In this document: positions 1 through 11,190 of the stretch, one piece after another
Layout: every line of letters begins with the position of its first letter
Position numbering within the stretch: position 1 is the stretch's first letter
Program-made: the position numbers and the translations under genes
The notes under the pieces: model-generated
The model's input: the letters and a program-made list of their open reading frames with translations, nothing else
Databases searched by the model: none
Told to the model about the DNA's origin: nothing
Assembly: GCA_016584305.1 (NCBI GenBank)
Contig: JACEEZ010020602.1
Coordinates: 35,001-99,000, forward strand
DNA from: Chionoecetes opilio
Lineage: Eukaryota > Arthropoda > Malacostraca > Decapoda > Majidae
Direction of reading: 5' to 3'
DNA: 64,000 nt

Positions 1-1478
1 TTTTGGGGTTTTAATTTTTTTTTAAAATTTTTTTTTTGGGGAAGGGGGGGGCCTTTTTTTTTTTTTTAAAAAAGGGGGTTTTTTTTTTTTTTTTGGGGGG
101 AAAAAAAAAAGGGGGGGGTTTTTTTTTTTAAAAAAAGGGGGGTTTGGAAAAAAAATTTTTTAAATTTTAAAAGGTTTTTTTTTTTAAATTTTTTAAAATT
201 TAAAAAGGGGGAAAAAAAAATTTTTTTTCCCCTTTTTTTTTTTTAAAATTAAAAAATTTTTAAAAAGGTTAAAAAATTTTTTGGGGAAATTTTTTTTTTC
301 CCCTTTTTTTAAAAAACCCCCCCCCCCTTTTTAAAAACCCCCCCGGGGGGGGGGGAAAAAGGGGGGGGTTTTTTTTAAAATTTTTCTTTGGGCCCCAAAA
401 CCCCCCCCCCCTTTTTTTTTCCCAAATTTCCCCCAAAAAACCCCAAAACCCCCCCCAAAAAAAAAAATTTTAAAAGGGGAAAAAAGGGAAAAAAAAAAAA
501 CCCCCTTTGGGGGGTTTTTTCTTTTTTAAAAATTTTTTTTAAAAAAAATTTTTTTTTAAAATTTTTTTTTTTTGGGTAACCCCCTTTTTTTCCCCCGGCC
601 TTCCCCCCAAGGGGGGGGGGGAAAAAAGGTTTAAAAAAAAGCCCCCTTTTGGGAAAAAAAAATTTTTTTTTCCCCCCAAAAATTTGCCCTTTAGCCCCCC
701 CAAAAAATTTAGGGCCCCCAAAAACCCTGGGGGCCCCAAAACAAATTTTTTTTCCCTTAACCCCCTTTTTTTTCTTTTTTTTTTAAAAAAAGGGGTTTGT
801 TTTTATTGGGGGGTTTTTTTCCCCCCCTTTTTTTTTTTTTCCCCCCCCCCTTTTTTCCCAAAAAGGGGGGAAAACCTTTTTTTTGGGGTTTCCCTTTTTG
901 GGTTTTTTAAAAAGGGTTTTTTTCCCAAAAACGGGGGAAAAACCCCAAAAAACCCCCCCCAAAAACCAAAAATTTTTCCCCCCCAAACCCCCCTTTTTAA
1001 AACCCCCCCTTTTTTTTTTAAAATTTTAAAAAATTTTAAACCCCCCCGGGGCTTTTTTCCCCCCGGGGCCTCTTCCCCTTTTTTTTGGGGTTTTTTTTAA
1101 AAAAAACCCAAAGGGGTTTAAAAAAAAAAAACCAAAAAAAAAGGGGGAAAAAGGGAAAAAATTTTTTTAAAAAAAAATTTGGGGGGGGAAAAAAGGCCCC
1201 AAAGGGGGGGGCCCCCCCCCAAAAAACCCCCCCCCCCCCCTTTTTTAATTTTTTTCCCCCCCCCCTTTTTTTTTTTTCCCCCCTTTTTTTTTTTTTTTTT
1301 TTTTAAGGGGGGGCCCCCCCCCCTTAAATTTTCCTCTTTTTTGGGGTTTTTTTTAAAGGGGAAAAAACCCCGGGTTTGTTTTAAAAAAAAGGGGGGTTTC
1401 AAAAAAACCCCTTTTTGGGGGGGGGAAAAAAAAAACCCCCCAAAAAAACCCCAAAAAAAAAAAGGGGGTTTTTACAGT
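1..1478. other. homopolymer-run sequence, probable assembly artefact
   Basis: Almost every base belongs to a run of three to fifteen identical bases, in all four nucleotides, with hardly any isolated base. Natural low-complexity DNA repeats a motif; this repeats nothing except homopolymers. It changes abruptly to normal-looking CT-repeat DNA at about 1479. I see no gene or recognisable repeat here. The most likely explanation is failed base calling or consensus at a contig edge. Milder homopolymer inflation of the same style is visible at 41.2-43.6 kb. Confidence 0.8.
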
Positions 1479-1590
1479 TCTCTCTCTCTCTCCTCTCTCT
1501 CTCTCCCCTCTCCTCTCCTCTCTCATCTCTCTCTCAGATTCACTTAATTACTCCGTCAGTCAGTCAGTCAGTCAGTCAGACAGTCAGTCG
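1479..1590. repeat. CT array followed by (CAGT)n
   Basis: A dinucleotide CT tract at 1479-1540 leads into tandem CAGT tetranucleotides at about 1557-1590. The same pair opens the second unit at about 4418-4545, with a different repeat number. Confidence 0.85.
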
Positions 1591-1624
1591 ATTTCTCTCT
1601 CAGACCTTATTAGTTACTAGCCGC

Positions 1625-1727
1625 AAAGCCGCCCTCCGGGCGGACTTTTTGGCTAGCTCCTGCGGAGGGCTATTGGTGGTTCAGCCCACCACCTGTGTTT
1701 GGTGGCCAAAAGGCCCACCAAACACAG
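1625..1727. repeat. GC-rich hairpin cluster
   Basis: At least two stem-loops can be read directly. A short one near 1629-1646 pairs GCCGCCC with GGGCGGAC around TCC. A longer one at 1693-1727 has a stem of about 15 bp built on CTGTGTTTGGTGG and its complement, with an AAAA loop. The block is repeated at about 4585-4704, where the second stem has indels. Its function is unknown; it could be a recombination relic or the end of an element. Confidence 0.6.
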
Positions 1728-1795
1728 ACTCTCCCAGATAGCCCCTTCTAACTTTCCTGAAATCATGGATGTAGAAATGTATGTATTAACGCCAA

Positions 1796-2055
1796 CCCAT
1801 TCACATCACCCCCAACCCATTCACTCACCCATTACCCATCACCCCCCACCCATTCACTCACCCATTACCCATCACCCCCCACCCATTCACTCACCCATTA
1901 CCCATCACCACACACCCATTCACTCACCATTACCCATCACCCCCATCTATTCCCTCACCCATCACCCATCACCCCCCACCCATTCACTCACCCATCACAC
2001 CCACACCCATTACCCATCACCCCACCCATTCACTCACCCATTACCCATCACCTAC
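1796..2055. repeat. 33-bp minisatellite (CCCATTCACTC-type)
   Basis: Tandem units of about 33 bp are built from CCCATTCACTCACCCATTAC followed by CCATCACCCCCCA. Several truncated or variant units lie near the right edge. A corresponding array is at about 4780-5075 in the second macro-repeat. The open frame over it (His/Pro/Ser repeats) is only a product of the repeat. Confidence 0.85.
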
Positions 2056-2069
2056 ATCAAGGCTTCCTC

Positions 2070-3846
2070 AATTAGAGAGAACTGCAACTCCGAAATGCCA
2101 GTGGTCGCTGGCAGTTTTAACTCACAATTTGGTGAAAAGTTGGTCAACCTGAAAGAAAAATATGGGCTTATTCCACTGCACTTAAAATACAAAAGTATAA
2201 TTTTAAGAACGATTTTTTTCTATATGTATATTGTATAGAAGCCTGAGTCTGTAAAACATGCATTTAACCAAATAACCAAGTAGGTTATAGTTGAGGAGGC
2301 GAGGTAAATGTTACTCTATGATATTATATAGTCAATAACGTATGTTTAGAAGTTATCTATACCTAGGCAGTCATATTTTCCTGTTATTATTGTGTATCAA
2401 TCAGATAGAAAGCCTGGAAGTGCAATGAGTCGACGCGTGAAGTGGCAATGTTTTGATTCAATCTCCCCGCCACAATCTCCCCGCCCACCACTCCCCGCCG
2501 CGGCGTGTCGCCTCCACAATTATAACCTACATTGTCGCAGCAACAAGCCGATTTCGGCATTCTTTATTCTTCGTTTTTCCAAGGCATTGCTTATGTATTT
2601 TGACAAGCGTTTGCCAGACGCAGCAGTACTGTCTTAGAAAACAGTGTGAACATCACCCAAATTTTACATGCCACAATATACATGTAAAAAAATATATTAA
2701 GCTTTGCTACTCGAGGCGAGTAATTTGCATTAAATTGCTTTTATAGAACGTTCCATCGTAATGAATGTCATCCATATAATTAGTAGAACAACAGAAGAAC
2801 TATATTTTTTGGTATTCAGATGCGGTGCATCAATGTTTATCGCGAAATTAATTTATGAAAAAATATTAGTCGCGGAGCCAAAACACAGTAGACCAAAACC
2901 TTTGAGTTAAAACTGCCAGCGACCACTGGCATTTCTCGAGTTTCAGTTCTCTCTAATTCCAATGATCTGAAACTCGAGAAATGCCAGTGGTCGCTGGCAG
3001 TTTTTAACTCAAAGGTTGGTTTTACTGTGTTTTGGCTCCGCGACTAATATTTTTCCATAAATTTAAATTTTGCGATAAACATTGATGCACCGCATCTGAA
3101 TACCAAAAAATATAGTTCTTCTGTTGTTCTACTAATTATATGGATGACATGCATTACGATGGAACGTTCTATAATAGCAATTTAATGCAAATTACTCGCC
3201 TCGAGTAGCAAAGCTTAATATATTTTTTACATGTATATTGTGGCATGTAAAATTTGGTTGATGTTCACAATGTTTTCTAAGACAGTACTGCTGCGTCTGG
3301 CAAACGCTTGTCAAAATACAATAAGCAATGCCTTGGAAAAAACGAAGAATAAAGAATGCCGAAATCGGCTGTGTTGCTGCGACAATGTAGGTTATAATTG
3401 TGGAGGCGACACGCCGCGGCGGGGAGTGGTGGCGGGGAGATTGTGGCGGGGAGATTGAATCAAAACATTGCCACTTCACGCATCGACTCATTGCACTTCC
3501 AGGCTTTCTATCTGATTGATACACAATAATAACAGAAAAATATGACTGCCTAGGTATAGATAACTTCTAAACATACGTTATTGACTATATAATATCATAG
3601 AGTAACATTTACCTCGCCTCCTCAACTATAACCTACTTGGTTATTTGGTTAAATACATGTTTTACAGACTCAGGCTTCTATACAATATACATATAGAAGA
3701 AAATCGTTCTTAAAATTATACTTTTGTGTTTTAAGTGCAGTGGAATAAGCCCATATTTTTCTTTCAAGTTGACCAACTTTTCACCAATTTGTGAGTTAAA
3801 ACTGCCAGCGACCACTGGCATTTCGGAGTTGCAGTTCTCTCTAATT
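2070..3846. mobile_element. 1.78-kb palindrome made of two inverted MITE-like arms
   Basis: The left arm (2070-2946) is the reverse complement of the right arm (2967-3846), with a 20-bp spacer. By eye the arms differ by only scattered single-base changes. Both outer ends read AATTAGAGAGAACTGCAAC inward. A variant of the same terminal motif also lies at the inner end of each arm, so each 0.88-kb arm is itself bounded by terminal inverted repeats of about 55 bp. The terminal motif contains the stem-loop TGCCAG-TGGTCG-CTGGCA. No transposase is present. It could be a foldback-type element or two MITEs inserted head to head. I found no convincing target-site duplication. Confidence 0.75.
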
Positions 3847-4013
3847 CTCGCAACCCACTTTTTTTCACAATTATCGCTAATAGGCTGCTAAAAAAGAAAA
3901 GAAAAAAAAAGTGATCGGATCATCTCATAAGTGGGCTTAAAACCTTCCCCTGGTCAACCTGGTTCCAAAAATGTGGTATATGATGGGATTCCGCCACGGG
4001 GGGCGGAACCTAT

Positions 4014-4014
4014 A

Positions 4015-4066
<52 letters not shown>

Positions 4067-4073
4067 AACACAC

Positions 4074-4107
<34 letters not shown>
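4014..4107. repeat. (CA)n microsatellite
   Basis: CA array with a short interruption near 4062-4076. It is matched by the CA array at 7103-7200 in copy 2. Confidence 0.95.
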
Positions 4108-4108
<1 letters not shown>

Positions 4109-5088
4109 TCGCTTTATTAATATAGATGACTTATGACAAAGGCCACAACACGCCTTGCTAACAGAGACTCGCTGTGACAAACCATGGCGATCGAACAATT
4201 GTACTCAACCGACACAATTCAATAATCACGATCACCCCAACGATATACGAGGCTACATAATCCCTATTAGTCAATTTTCCACCTTCTCTTCCCTCTAGTA
4301 TTTATTTATCTTCCCTAGAAAAGGTATAGATTGATAGAAAGAATGATAGGTCGTATAATAACATAGAAAGACAACCAATAAGAAGAAGAGAGGAGGAGAA
4401 GAGAGAAGAGATTACAAGGTCTCTCTCTCTCTCTCTTACATCTCTCTCTCTGCTCCTCTCCTCTCCTCTTCTTCATTCTCTCTCAGTAGTCACTTCCTAA
4501 AAATTAAAAAAACCCGTCAGTCAGTCAGAGCAGTCAGTCAGACACCCACGTAAGTCGATTTCTCTCTCAGAAACGTATTAGTTACTAGACCGCTCAAAGC
4601 CGCCCTCCGGGCGGACTTTTTTGGCTAGCTCCTGCGGAGGGCTATTGGTGGTTCAGGCCCCACCACCTGTGTTTGGTGGCGCCGAAGGCCCACTTCAAAC
4701 ACAGATCTCTCCAGATATGCCCCTTCTAACTTTCATGGAAATCATGGTGTTAGAAATGTATGATTAACGCTATGCTTTCGTTCCCCACCCATGCTCACAT
4801 CCCCCCAAACCCATGCACTCTCTTCACTGCACCATTACCCATCACCCCCCACCCACATTCCACTCAACCCATTACCCATGCACCCCCCACCCATTCACTC
4901 ACCATACCCATCACCACACACCCCATTCACTCACCCATTACCCAATCACTCCCCCATCTATTCCCTCACCCATCACCCACACCCCCCACCATCACTCAAC
5001 AATCACCCCCCACACCCAATTACCCATCACCCCACCCATTTCAACATTCAACTCACCAATTTACCATCACCCTAATCAAGGCTCCATC

Positions 5089-6929
5089 AATTAGAGAGAA
5101 CTGACAACTCCGAAATGCCCAGTGGTCGCTGGCAGTTAACTCACAATTGGTGAAAAAGGTTGGTCAACTGAAAGAAAAATATGGGCTTATTCCACTGCAA
5201 TAAAATACAAAAGATAATTTTTAAGAACGATTTCTTCTATATGTATATTATAGAAGCCTGAGTCTGAAAACATGCATTTAACCAATAACCAAGTAGCGTT
5301 AGAGTGAGGAGGCGCAGGTAAATGTTACTCTATGATATTGTATATAGTCAATAACGTATGTTTAGAAGTTTATCTATTACCTCGGCAGTATCTTTTCCTG
5401 TTATTATTGGGTATCAATCAGATAGAAAGCATGGAAGTGCAATGCGGTCGACGCTGTGAAGTGGCAATGTTTTGATCCAATCTCCCCGCCACATCTCCCC
5501 GCCCACCACTCCCCGCCGCGGGGTCGCCTCCCACAATTATAAACCATCATTGGTCGCAGCCAAACAAGCCGATTTTCCGGCATTCTTATTTCTTCGTTTT
5601 TCAAGGCATTGCCTTATGGTATTTTGACAGCGTTGCCAGACGCAGCCAGACTGTCTTACGAAAAACAGTGTCGAACATCACCCAAATTTTACATGCACCA
5701 ATATACATGTAAAAAAATATATTAAGGCTTTGCCTACTCGAGGCGAGTGAATTGCATATTAAAATGCTGCTATTATAGAACTCTCCAGCGAATGAATGTC
5801 ACCATATAATTAGTAGAACACAACAGAAGGAACTCTATGTTTTTGGTATTCAGACGCGGTGCATCAATGTTTATTCCCCCCCGCGAAATTAATTATGATA
5901 AAAATATAGGCGCGGAGCCAAAACACAGTAGACCAACCTTGAGTTAAAACTGCCAGCGACCACTGGCATTTCTCGAGTTTTGCAAGTTCTCTCTAATTCC
6001 AATGATCTGAAACTCGAGAAATTGCCAGTGAGTCGCTTGCAGTTAGTTTTACTAAAGGTTGGTTCTACTTGGTTTGGCTCCGCGGCTACTATTTTTTCCT
6101 AAATAATTTCGCGAATAAACATTGATGACCGCATACTGAATTACCAAAAAAATTATAGTTCTTCGGTGTGTTTGTTCTAACTAATTATATGCGATGACAT
6201 GCCTTACGATGGATACGTTCTATAATAGCAATTTGAATGCAAATTACTCGCCTCGAGTAGCAAAGCTTAATATATTTTGTTAAATTGTATATTGTGGCAT
6301 GTAAAATTTGGTTTTGATGTTCACAATGTTTTCTAAGACAGTACTGCTGCGGTCTGGCAACACGCTTGTCAAAACAAATAATAAATGCCTTGGAAAAAAA
6401 CGAAGAAGAATAAAGAATGCCGAAATAGGCTTGTTGCTGCTGCGACAAGTAGGTTATAATTGTGGGAGCGCGACAAGCCGCGGCGGGGAGTAGTGGCGGG
6501 GAGAGGGGGAGCATTGTGGGAGGGCGAGATTTTGAATCCAAACACATGCCACTTACGCATCGACTCATTGCACTTCAGGTTTCTATCTGATTGATACACA
6601 CTAATAACAGGCAAAAATATGACTGCTAGGTATAGAGAACTTCTAAACATACGTTATTGACTATAAATATCATAGAGTAACATTTACCTCGCCTCCTAAA
6701 CTATATACCTACTTGGTATTGTTTTTAAAATACATGTTTTACAGACTCATGGCTTCTATACAATAGACATATAGAAGAAAATCGTTCCGAAAATATACTT
6801 TTTGTTTTTTAAGTGCAGTGGAAATAAGCCATATTTTCTTTCAAGGTTGACCAACCGGTTCACCAATTGGATGAGGGTAAAACTGCCAGCGACAGACTGG
6901 CATTTCGGAGTTTGCAGTTCTCTCTAATT
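5089..6929. mobile_element. second copy of the palindromic MITE-like element
   Basis: Same structure as 2070-3846. The outer ends carry TTAGAGAGAACTG and its complement, and the centre of symmetry is near 5990 with the terminal motif doubled. The arms carry many small indels, so the pairing is less regular than in copy 1. Confidence 0.7.
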
Positions 6930-7102
6930 CTCGCAACCCCAATTTTTTTCACAATTATCGCTAATAGGCTGCTAAAAAAGAAAAGGAAACAAAAAAATTG
7001 ATCAGGATATCTCATAAAGTGGGCTTAAAACTCCCATGGCAACCTGTTCCAAAAATGTGGTATATGATGGGATTCCGCCAACGGGGGGCGGAAACCTATA
7101 CC

Positions 7103-7200
7103 ACACACACACCCACACACACACACACACACACACCACACACACACACCCAGACACAAAACAAACACCACACACACACACATACTACACACACACACCT
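7103..7200. repeat. (CA)n microsatellite
   Basis: Interrupted CA array at the right end of the second macro-repeat, just after the short G-rich motif GATTCCGCCAACGGGGGGCG. Confidence 0.9.
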
Positions 7201-7660
7201 TTCGCTTTATTAATAAGATGGAACTTATTGACAAAGGCCCACAACAACGCCTTGCAACAGAGACTGCCGTTGTGACACCCACTGGCGATCTGAAAACAAT
7301 TGTACTCAACCGACACAGATCTCAAAAATTAATCACGATCAAACTAAACGATATACGGATAGGCTACATACATCCCTATTAAGTCAGATATTCCACCTCT
7401 CTTCCCTATCGTATTTATTATCTTCCATAGAAAAGGTATAGATTGATAGAACAAGAATGATAGGTCGATATAAATAGACATAGAATAGAAAGACAAACAC
7501 CAATACAAACGATGGGAGAGAGAGAAGAGAGGAGAGAAGAAGAGAGTGAGAGGAGAGAGATGACCGGAGGAGGATGAATGCCCGACTTGAGAGAGAGACA
7601 GAGGAGAATGAGAGGAGTAAGGACGAGGAGAGCAGGCGACGAGAGAGAGAGAGGCGAAAA

Positions 7661-8017
7661 GATTTTATTTGAACCTGTTCGTTGACCATCTCTCCACTAC
7701 CTCGTGAATTATTTTAATTACGTCTACAAGTAACTACTATTCGCCTCCTGTATTGGCATAATTAATAACTTCGGGCATGTTAAGGGGTCAATTACGATTG
7801 TGTGAGGGGCACGGCCTTTATATAATTAAACCTCAGTGCCGTTGCCTCTTTACCCCGTCTATTCCATCACATGGCCCTCGATCCATCCAACATCTAGGCA
7901 TCAACGGGGTAGGAAGACGACTTCATTCCCTTGTGATTTGTGGTCTTGCTTTCTCTAAATCTTAATCTGAGGGTGGTGTGCGTCTCGATGTATCAGTCGC
8001 TAACAACGCGGGTCTCT
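7661..8017. other. unassigned, no gene seen
   Basis: Normal-complexity sequence between GA-rich DNA (7520-7660) and the CT array. The open frames are short, and I recognise no repeat family or motif. Confidence 0.5.
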
Positions 8018-8122
8018 GTCCCTCTCATCTCTCTCGTCTGTCTTCTATCTCTCTTCTCTCCTCCCCCTATCCCCTCTCTCTCTCTCGTCTCTCTCTCTTC
8101 TCTCTCTCTCTCTCTCTCTCTA

Positions 8123-8159
<37 letters not shown>

Positions 8160-8400
8160 AGGTGGTCTGTCTGTCTGTCTGTCTGTATGTCTGTCGTCTG
8201 TCTGTCTGTCTGTCGTCTGTCTGTATGTCTGTCTCTGTCTTATCTTTTCTTTCTCTCTCTCTGTTGTCTGTTCTCTCTCTCTTGTCGCTCCTCTCTCCTC
8301 TCTCATCTCTCTTCTCTCTCTCTCTCTCTCCGATCTCTCTCTCTAGCTCTCTCTCTCGCTATCTCCTCTATTCTCTCCTCTCTCTCTCTCTCTCTCTCCA
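8018..8400. repeat. CT array with internal (GTCT)n block
   Basis: CT-rich arrays at 8018-8160 and 8240-8400 enclose a GTCT/CTGT tetranucleotide block at about 8165-8240. The long Ser/Leu/Val open frames in all pyrimidine-strand frames are artefacts. A similar CT-(GTCT)-CT composite is at 20.2-21.0 kb. Confidence 0.9.
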
Positions 8401-8538
8401 GCATGTTGGCATTGTCCCTTAGCAAACATGCAGTCAAACGTTTTTGTTGTGGAAATTAGCATGTGTCTCTAATTACTCGAACAAATCACCAACAAACTCG
8501 CTAGTAATCAACAATAACACACACATGCTAACATGTCC

Positions 8539-8619
8539 TTCTCTCTCGCTCTCTCTCTCTCTCATCTCTTCTCTATCTCTACTCTCCCTCTATCTTCCCC
8601 CCCTCTTCTCTCTCTCCTC

Positions 8620-8660
<41 letters not shown>
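8539..8660. repeat. (CT)n microsatellite
   Basis: Interrupted CT array. It is followed to 8972 by unassigned sequence without a recognisable gene. Confidence 0.9.
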
Positions 8661-8972
8661 GCACCAGGCTTATGATCAGAGAGAAACATTGCGACATAAC
8701 TGGCCTGGGCTATCCTCTACCTCCTCCTTTCCTCCTTCTCCCTCACGAGTGTATCACCGTATATAGTCTAGCCATTTTCCCCTCCCTCAATCCCATTGCA
8801 ATTCCCTTTATCCTTAGCTCAGTCTCGTCCCTCTCGCCACCCTATGTCCCCTTGCCAACACAACGCACGGGATCTCACTCAGACCCGCAATTTCTCACGT
8901 CCACCGGAGGGACTTTATCTAAATTAGTATTTCAAGGAATGGAGAACAGAAAGCGTGTTCAGGATGTGTGTG

Positions 8973-8973
8973 T

Positions 8974-9046
<73 letters not shown>

Positions 9047-9051
9047 CTCAA

Positions 9052-9098
<47 letters not shown>

Positions 9099-9300
9099 CC
9101 TCTCTCTCTCTCTTCTCTCTCTCCTCTCTCTCTCTCTTCTCGCAATCTATCTCTCTCTCTCCCATCAATCTACTCTCTCTCTTCTCTGTTTGTCGGTGTC
9201 TCTTTTTCTCTCTATCCTAAGAAATAAATAAACAAATAAGTAAATAAGTAAATAATAAATGAAGAAACGAAACATTAAATGAATAAAGAGATAAGTTAAT
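8973..9300. repeat. CT array followed by A-rich (AAAT/AAGT)n
   Basis: CT array at 8973-9215. Immediately after it lies a short A-rich block of AAAT, AAGT and AACA units (9220-9300). Confidence 0.85.
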
Positions 9301-9636
9301 AAATAAGCGATTGCCCTTCCCTCTCTAATGTCTGAAATTCATTGTCCTCAGTCTGGGTGATATTTGGGGTACCAGAAAGGGAGGTGAGAGTAGAAAACGT
9401 AGTGAGAGTGAAGAGTACGGATGAAAAGGTAGGAGCGGGAGATCGTAGGGAGATTTTAAGGGAGAGAGAAAAAAACTGGGTGCTCGTGAGCAAAGGAGTG
9501 TATAAGGGAGGAACAGAGGAAGGTAGGTAGAATTGAACGTGGATAAAGCGCATTAAAAAATAACAAGGCATGTGGGTGTGAGGAAGATCAATAGGGGGCA
9601 TGCGTGGAAATAATGGGAAGGGGAAAAAACCAAGAT

Positions 9637-9667
<31 letters not shown>

Positions 9668-10035
9668 AAGAGAGAGAAGAGAGAATGAGAGAGAGAGAGA
9701 GTGAAGAGCGAGAGAGAGAGCAGAGAGGAGAGTTGAATGGAGGCTTGGGGAATAAAAGCGACACGCTGTGTTGAGAGGGTGAAAGAATGGTAAACAGAAG
9801 ATCGATTAGGCTACATCACGGTCGTGGCCCGCTTCAAACACCTGGCCGGTCAACAACACCTGCACGGACGCCTCGCCAGGCACCGCCAGCCGACACCTGT
9901 GACCTATCTCTATATCCATCCATCTCTATCTCCTCTATTCTGAGAGAGAGAGCGCGAGAGAGATGCTAGAGAGAGGATGACGAGAGATGAGAGAAGATGC
10001 AGAGAGAGAGAGAGATGAGGATGAGAGAGAGAGAA
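9637..10035. repeat. GA arrays flanking unique sequence
   Basis: GA arrays at 9637-9735 and 9940-10035 flank about 200 bp of ordinary sequence. The latter is GC-richer and shows no recognisable domain. Confidence 0.85.
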
Positions 10036-10699
10036 GCGATAATATCTAGCTTCCAGTACAGTTCCAGCACTTTATATGATATTTCGCATGTACTTCATAC
10101 AGCTTGTAACAACATAAATTACAAGAACAACGTCGTTGGTACAATGTCACCACGTACAAAAAGCGCTGTCGTTTTCCACTGTTATGATCTCATCCTGTTT
10201 TCATAATCATGTAACATGAACATTAATTTGTGTGATACCTCGTGTTTCAGACATGACAAATATTTTTGGTGCTTCATTATTAAAGGATTAAGAAACGGCA
10301 TTTGGGCCTCCCCCGTAATCGGCATTTGCATGGCAGTGAGCGTGCTGGCCGCCCGCTGTACATTGTCACACCAGTTGCCTGGCTAAGGCTGCAAGTATTC
10401 CCTTTTCTTATGTTCCAGAAACCCTCATCAAAAACCTAATATGATTGCACTTCGACGGCAAAAAAAAGTATGTTGGCAACGAGGATGGCAACTATAGATG
10501 CGAGAGGAAAACAAATCTGAAGAGAAACATAAATTTGTAAATCTAGGACTCCCTTCGCCTCTCCTCCCTCTCTGGGGACGCGGGAAATAAACTAGCGTTT
10601 CATCTCTGTAATGTGGAAATCCCAGTGAGCATCTATCATAGGAATGGCGAGAACTTCAAAGAACGGGCGGCATTCCGCCAACATCTAGAGGTTAGTGTG
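10036..10699. other. unassigned, no gene seen
   Basis: Ordinary-complexity DNA. No open frame above about 70 codons, no repeat structure and no recognisable motif. Confidence 0.5.
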
Positions 10700-11190
10700 T
10701 AACTATGTGATGAGATGAGACTTCGAGACTGACGCGGACCAAGTGTACAGTTTGGAGACGTCGTGCGGATAGATGCAATGTACATTGTACAGGAATATGA
10801 CGAGACGCTTGGTAAGGCAGTTTGGGTGTGTTGGGGAGGCGGTACGCTGAATGGTACGTCTCGACTGTCGTTCCGTGACCCGATTTCGCATCCCGACTAA
10901 ACCCCAAAACCTTTCGGCACCGTCGAGTGGCCTAAGAACAACCACATGCCCTGCCATCAACCTACTCGATTGCGAGTGCATCCGGATGGACACAGGGGGG
11001 CGGCATAAGCCTCTAATCACAGGCGTCACTATAAGAACCTGCATGCGCCACCACGGGCGAGGACCAACCATCATAACAGCCTCAAGTGAACCTCAGGAGG
11101 CGTACCATCGAGCCCTGGATCACCACTGCCTACAGGCGCTAAGGCACAAAGTATAAAAAAAAAAAACAAAAAAAAAAAAAACAATAAATT
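10700..11190 (+). mobile_element. possible poly(A)-tailed retroelement fragment
   Basis: A GC-richer block with overlapping open frames on both strands (about 10851-11156 plus, 10703-11074 minus) ends in an A-rich tail at 11155-11185. The tail follows a GC-rich segment ending near GGCGCTAAGGCACAAAGTAT. A retroelement 3' end would give this layout, but I see no RT or endonuclease motif and cannot name a family. It could equally be a unique sequence with a chance A-run. Confidence 0.3.

Larger units (their letters stand above)
1479..4405. repeat. tandem macro-repeat unit, copy 1 (about 2.9 kb)
   Basis: This stretch recurs in the same order and orientation at 4418-7520. In order it has a CT array (1479-1540), a CAGT array (about 1557-1590), a GC-rich hairpin cluster (about 1625-1727), a 33-bp minisatellite (1796-2055), a 1.78-kb palindrome (2070-3846), a CA array (4014-4107) and a shared unique tail (4110-4400). 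Copy 1 is cleaner than copy 2, which carries many single-base indels. No coding potential is supported in it. Confidence 0.85.
4418..7520. repeat. tandem macro-repeat unit, copy 2 (about 3.1 kb)
   Basis: Second direct copy of 1479-4405, with the same order of parts: CT array, CAGT array, hairpin cluster, minisatellite (4780-5075), palindrome (5089-6929), CA array (7103-7200) and unique tail. It differs mostly by frequent single-base insertions and deletions, which is the error pattern of unpolished long reads rather than of old duplication. It could be a true tandem satellite unit or an unmerged haplotype. Confidence 0.8.

Noticed and set aside
2392..3524. Mirror-image ORFs of 81-110 codons in the two arms of the palindrome
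   Set aside because: Both arms encode the same frame simply because they are inverted copies. Copy 2 breaks it, and no family resemblance is seen.
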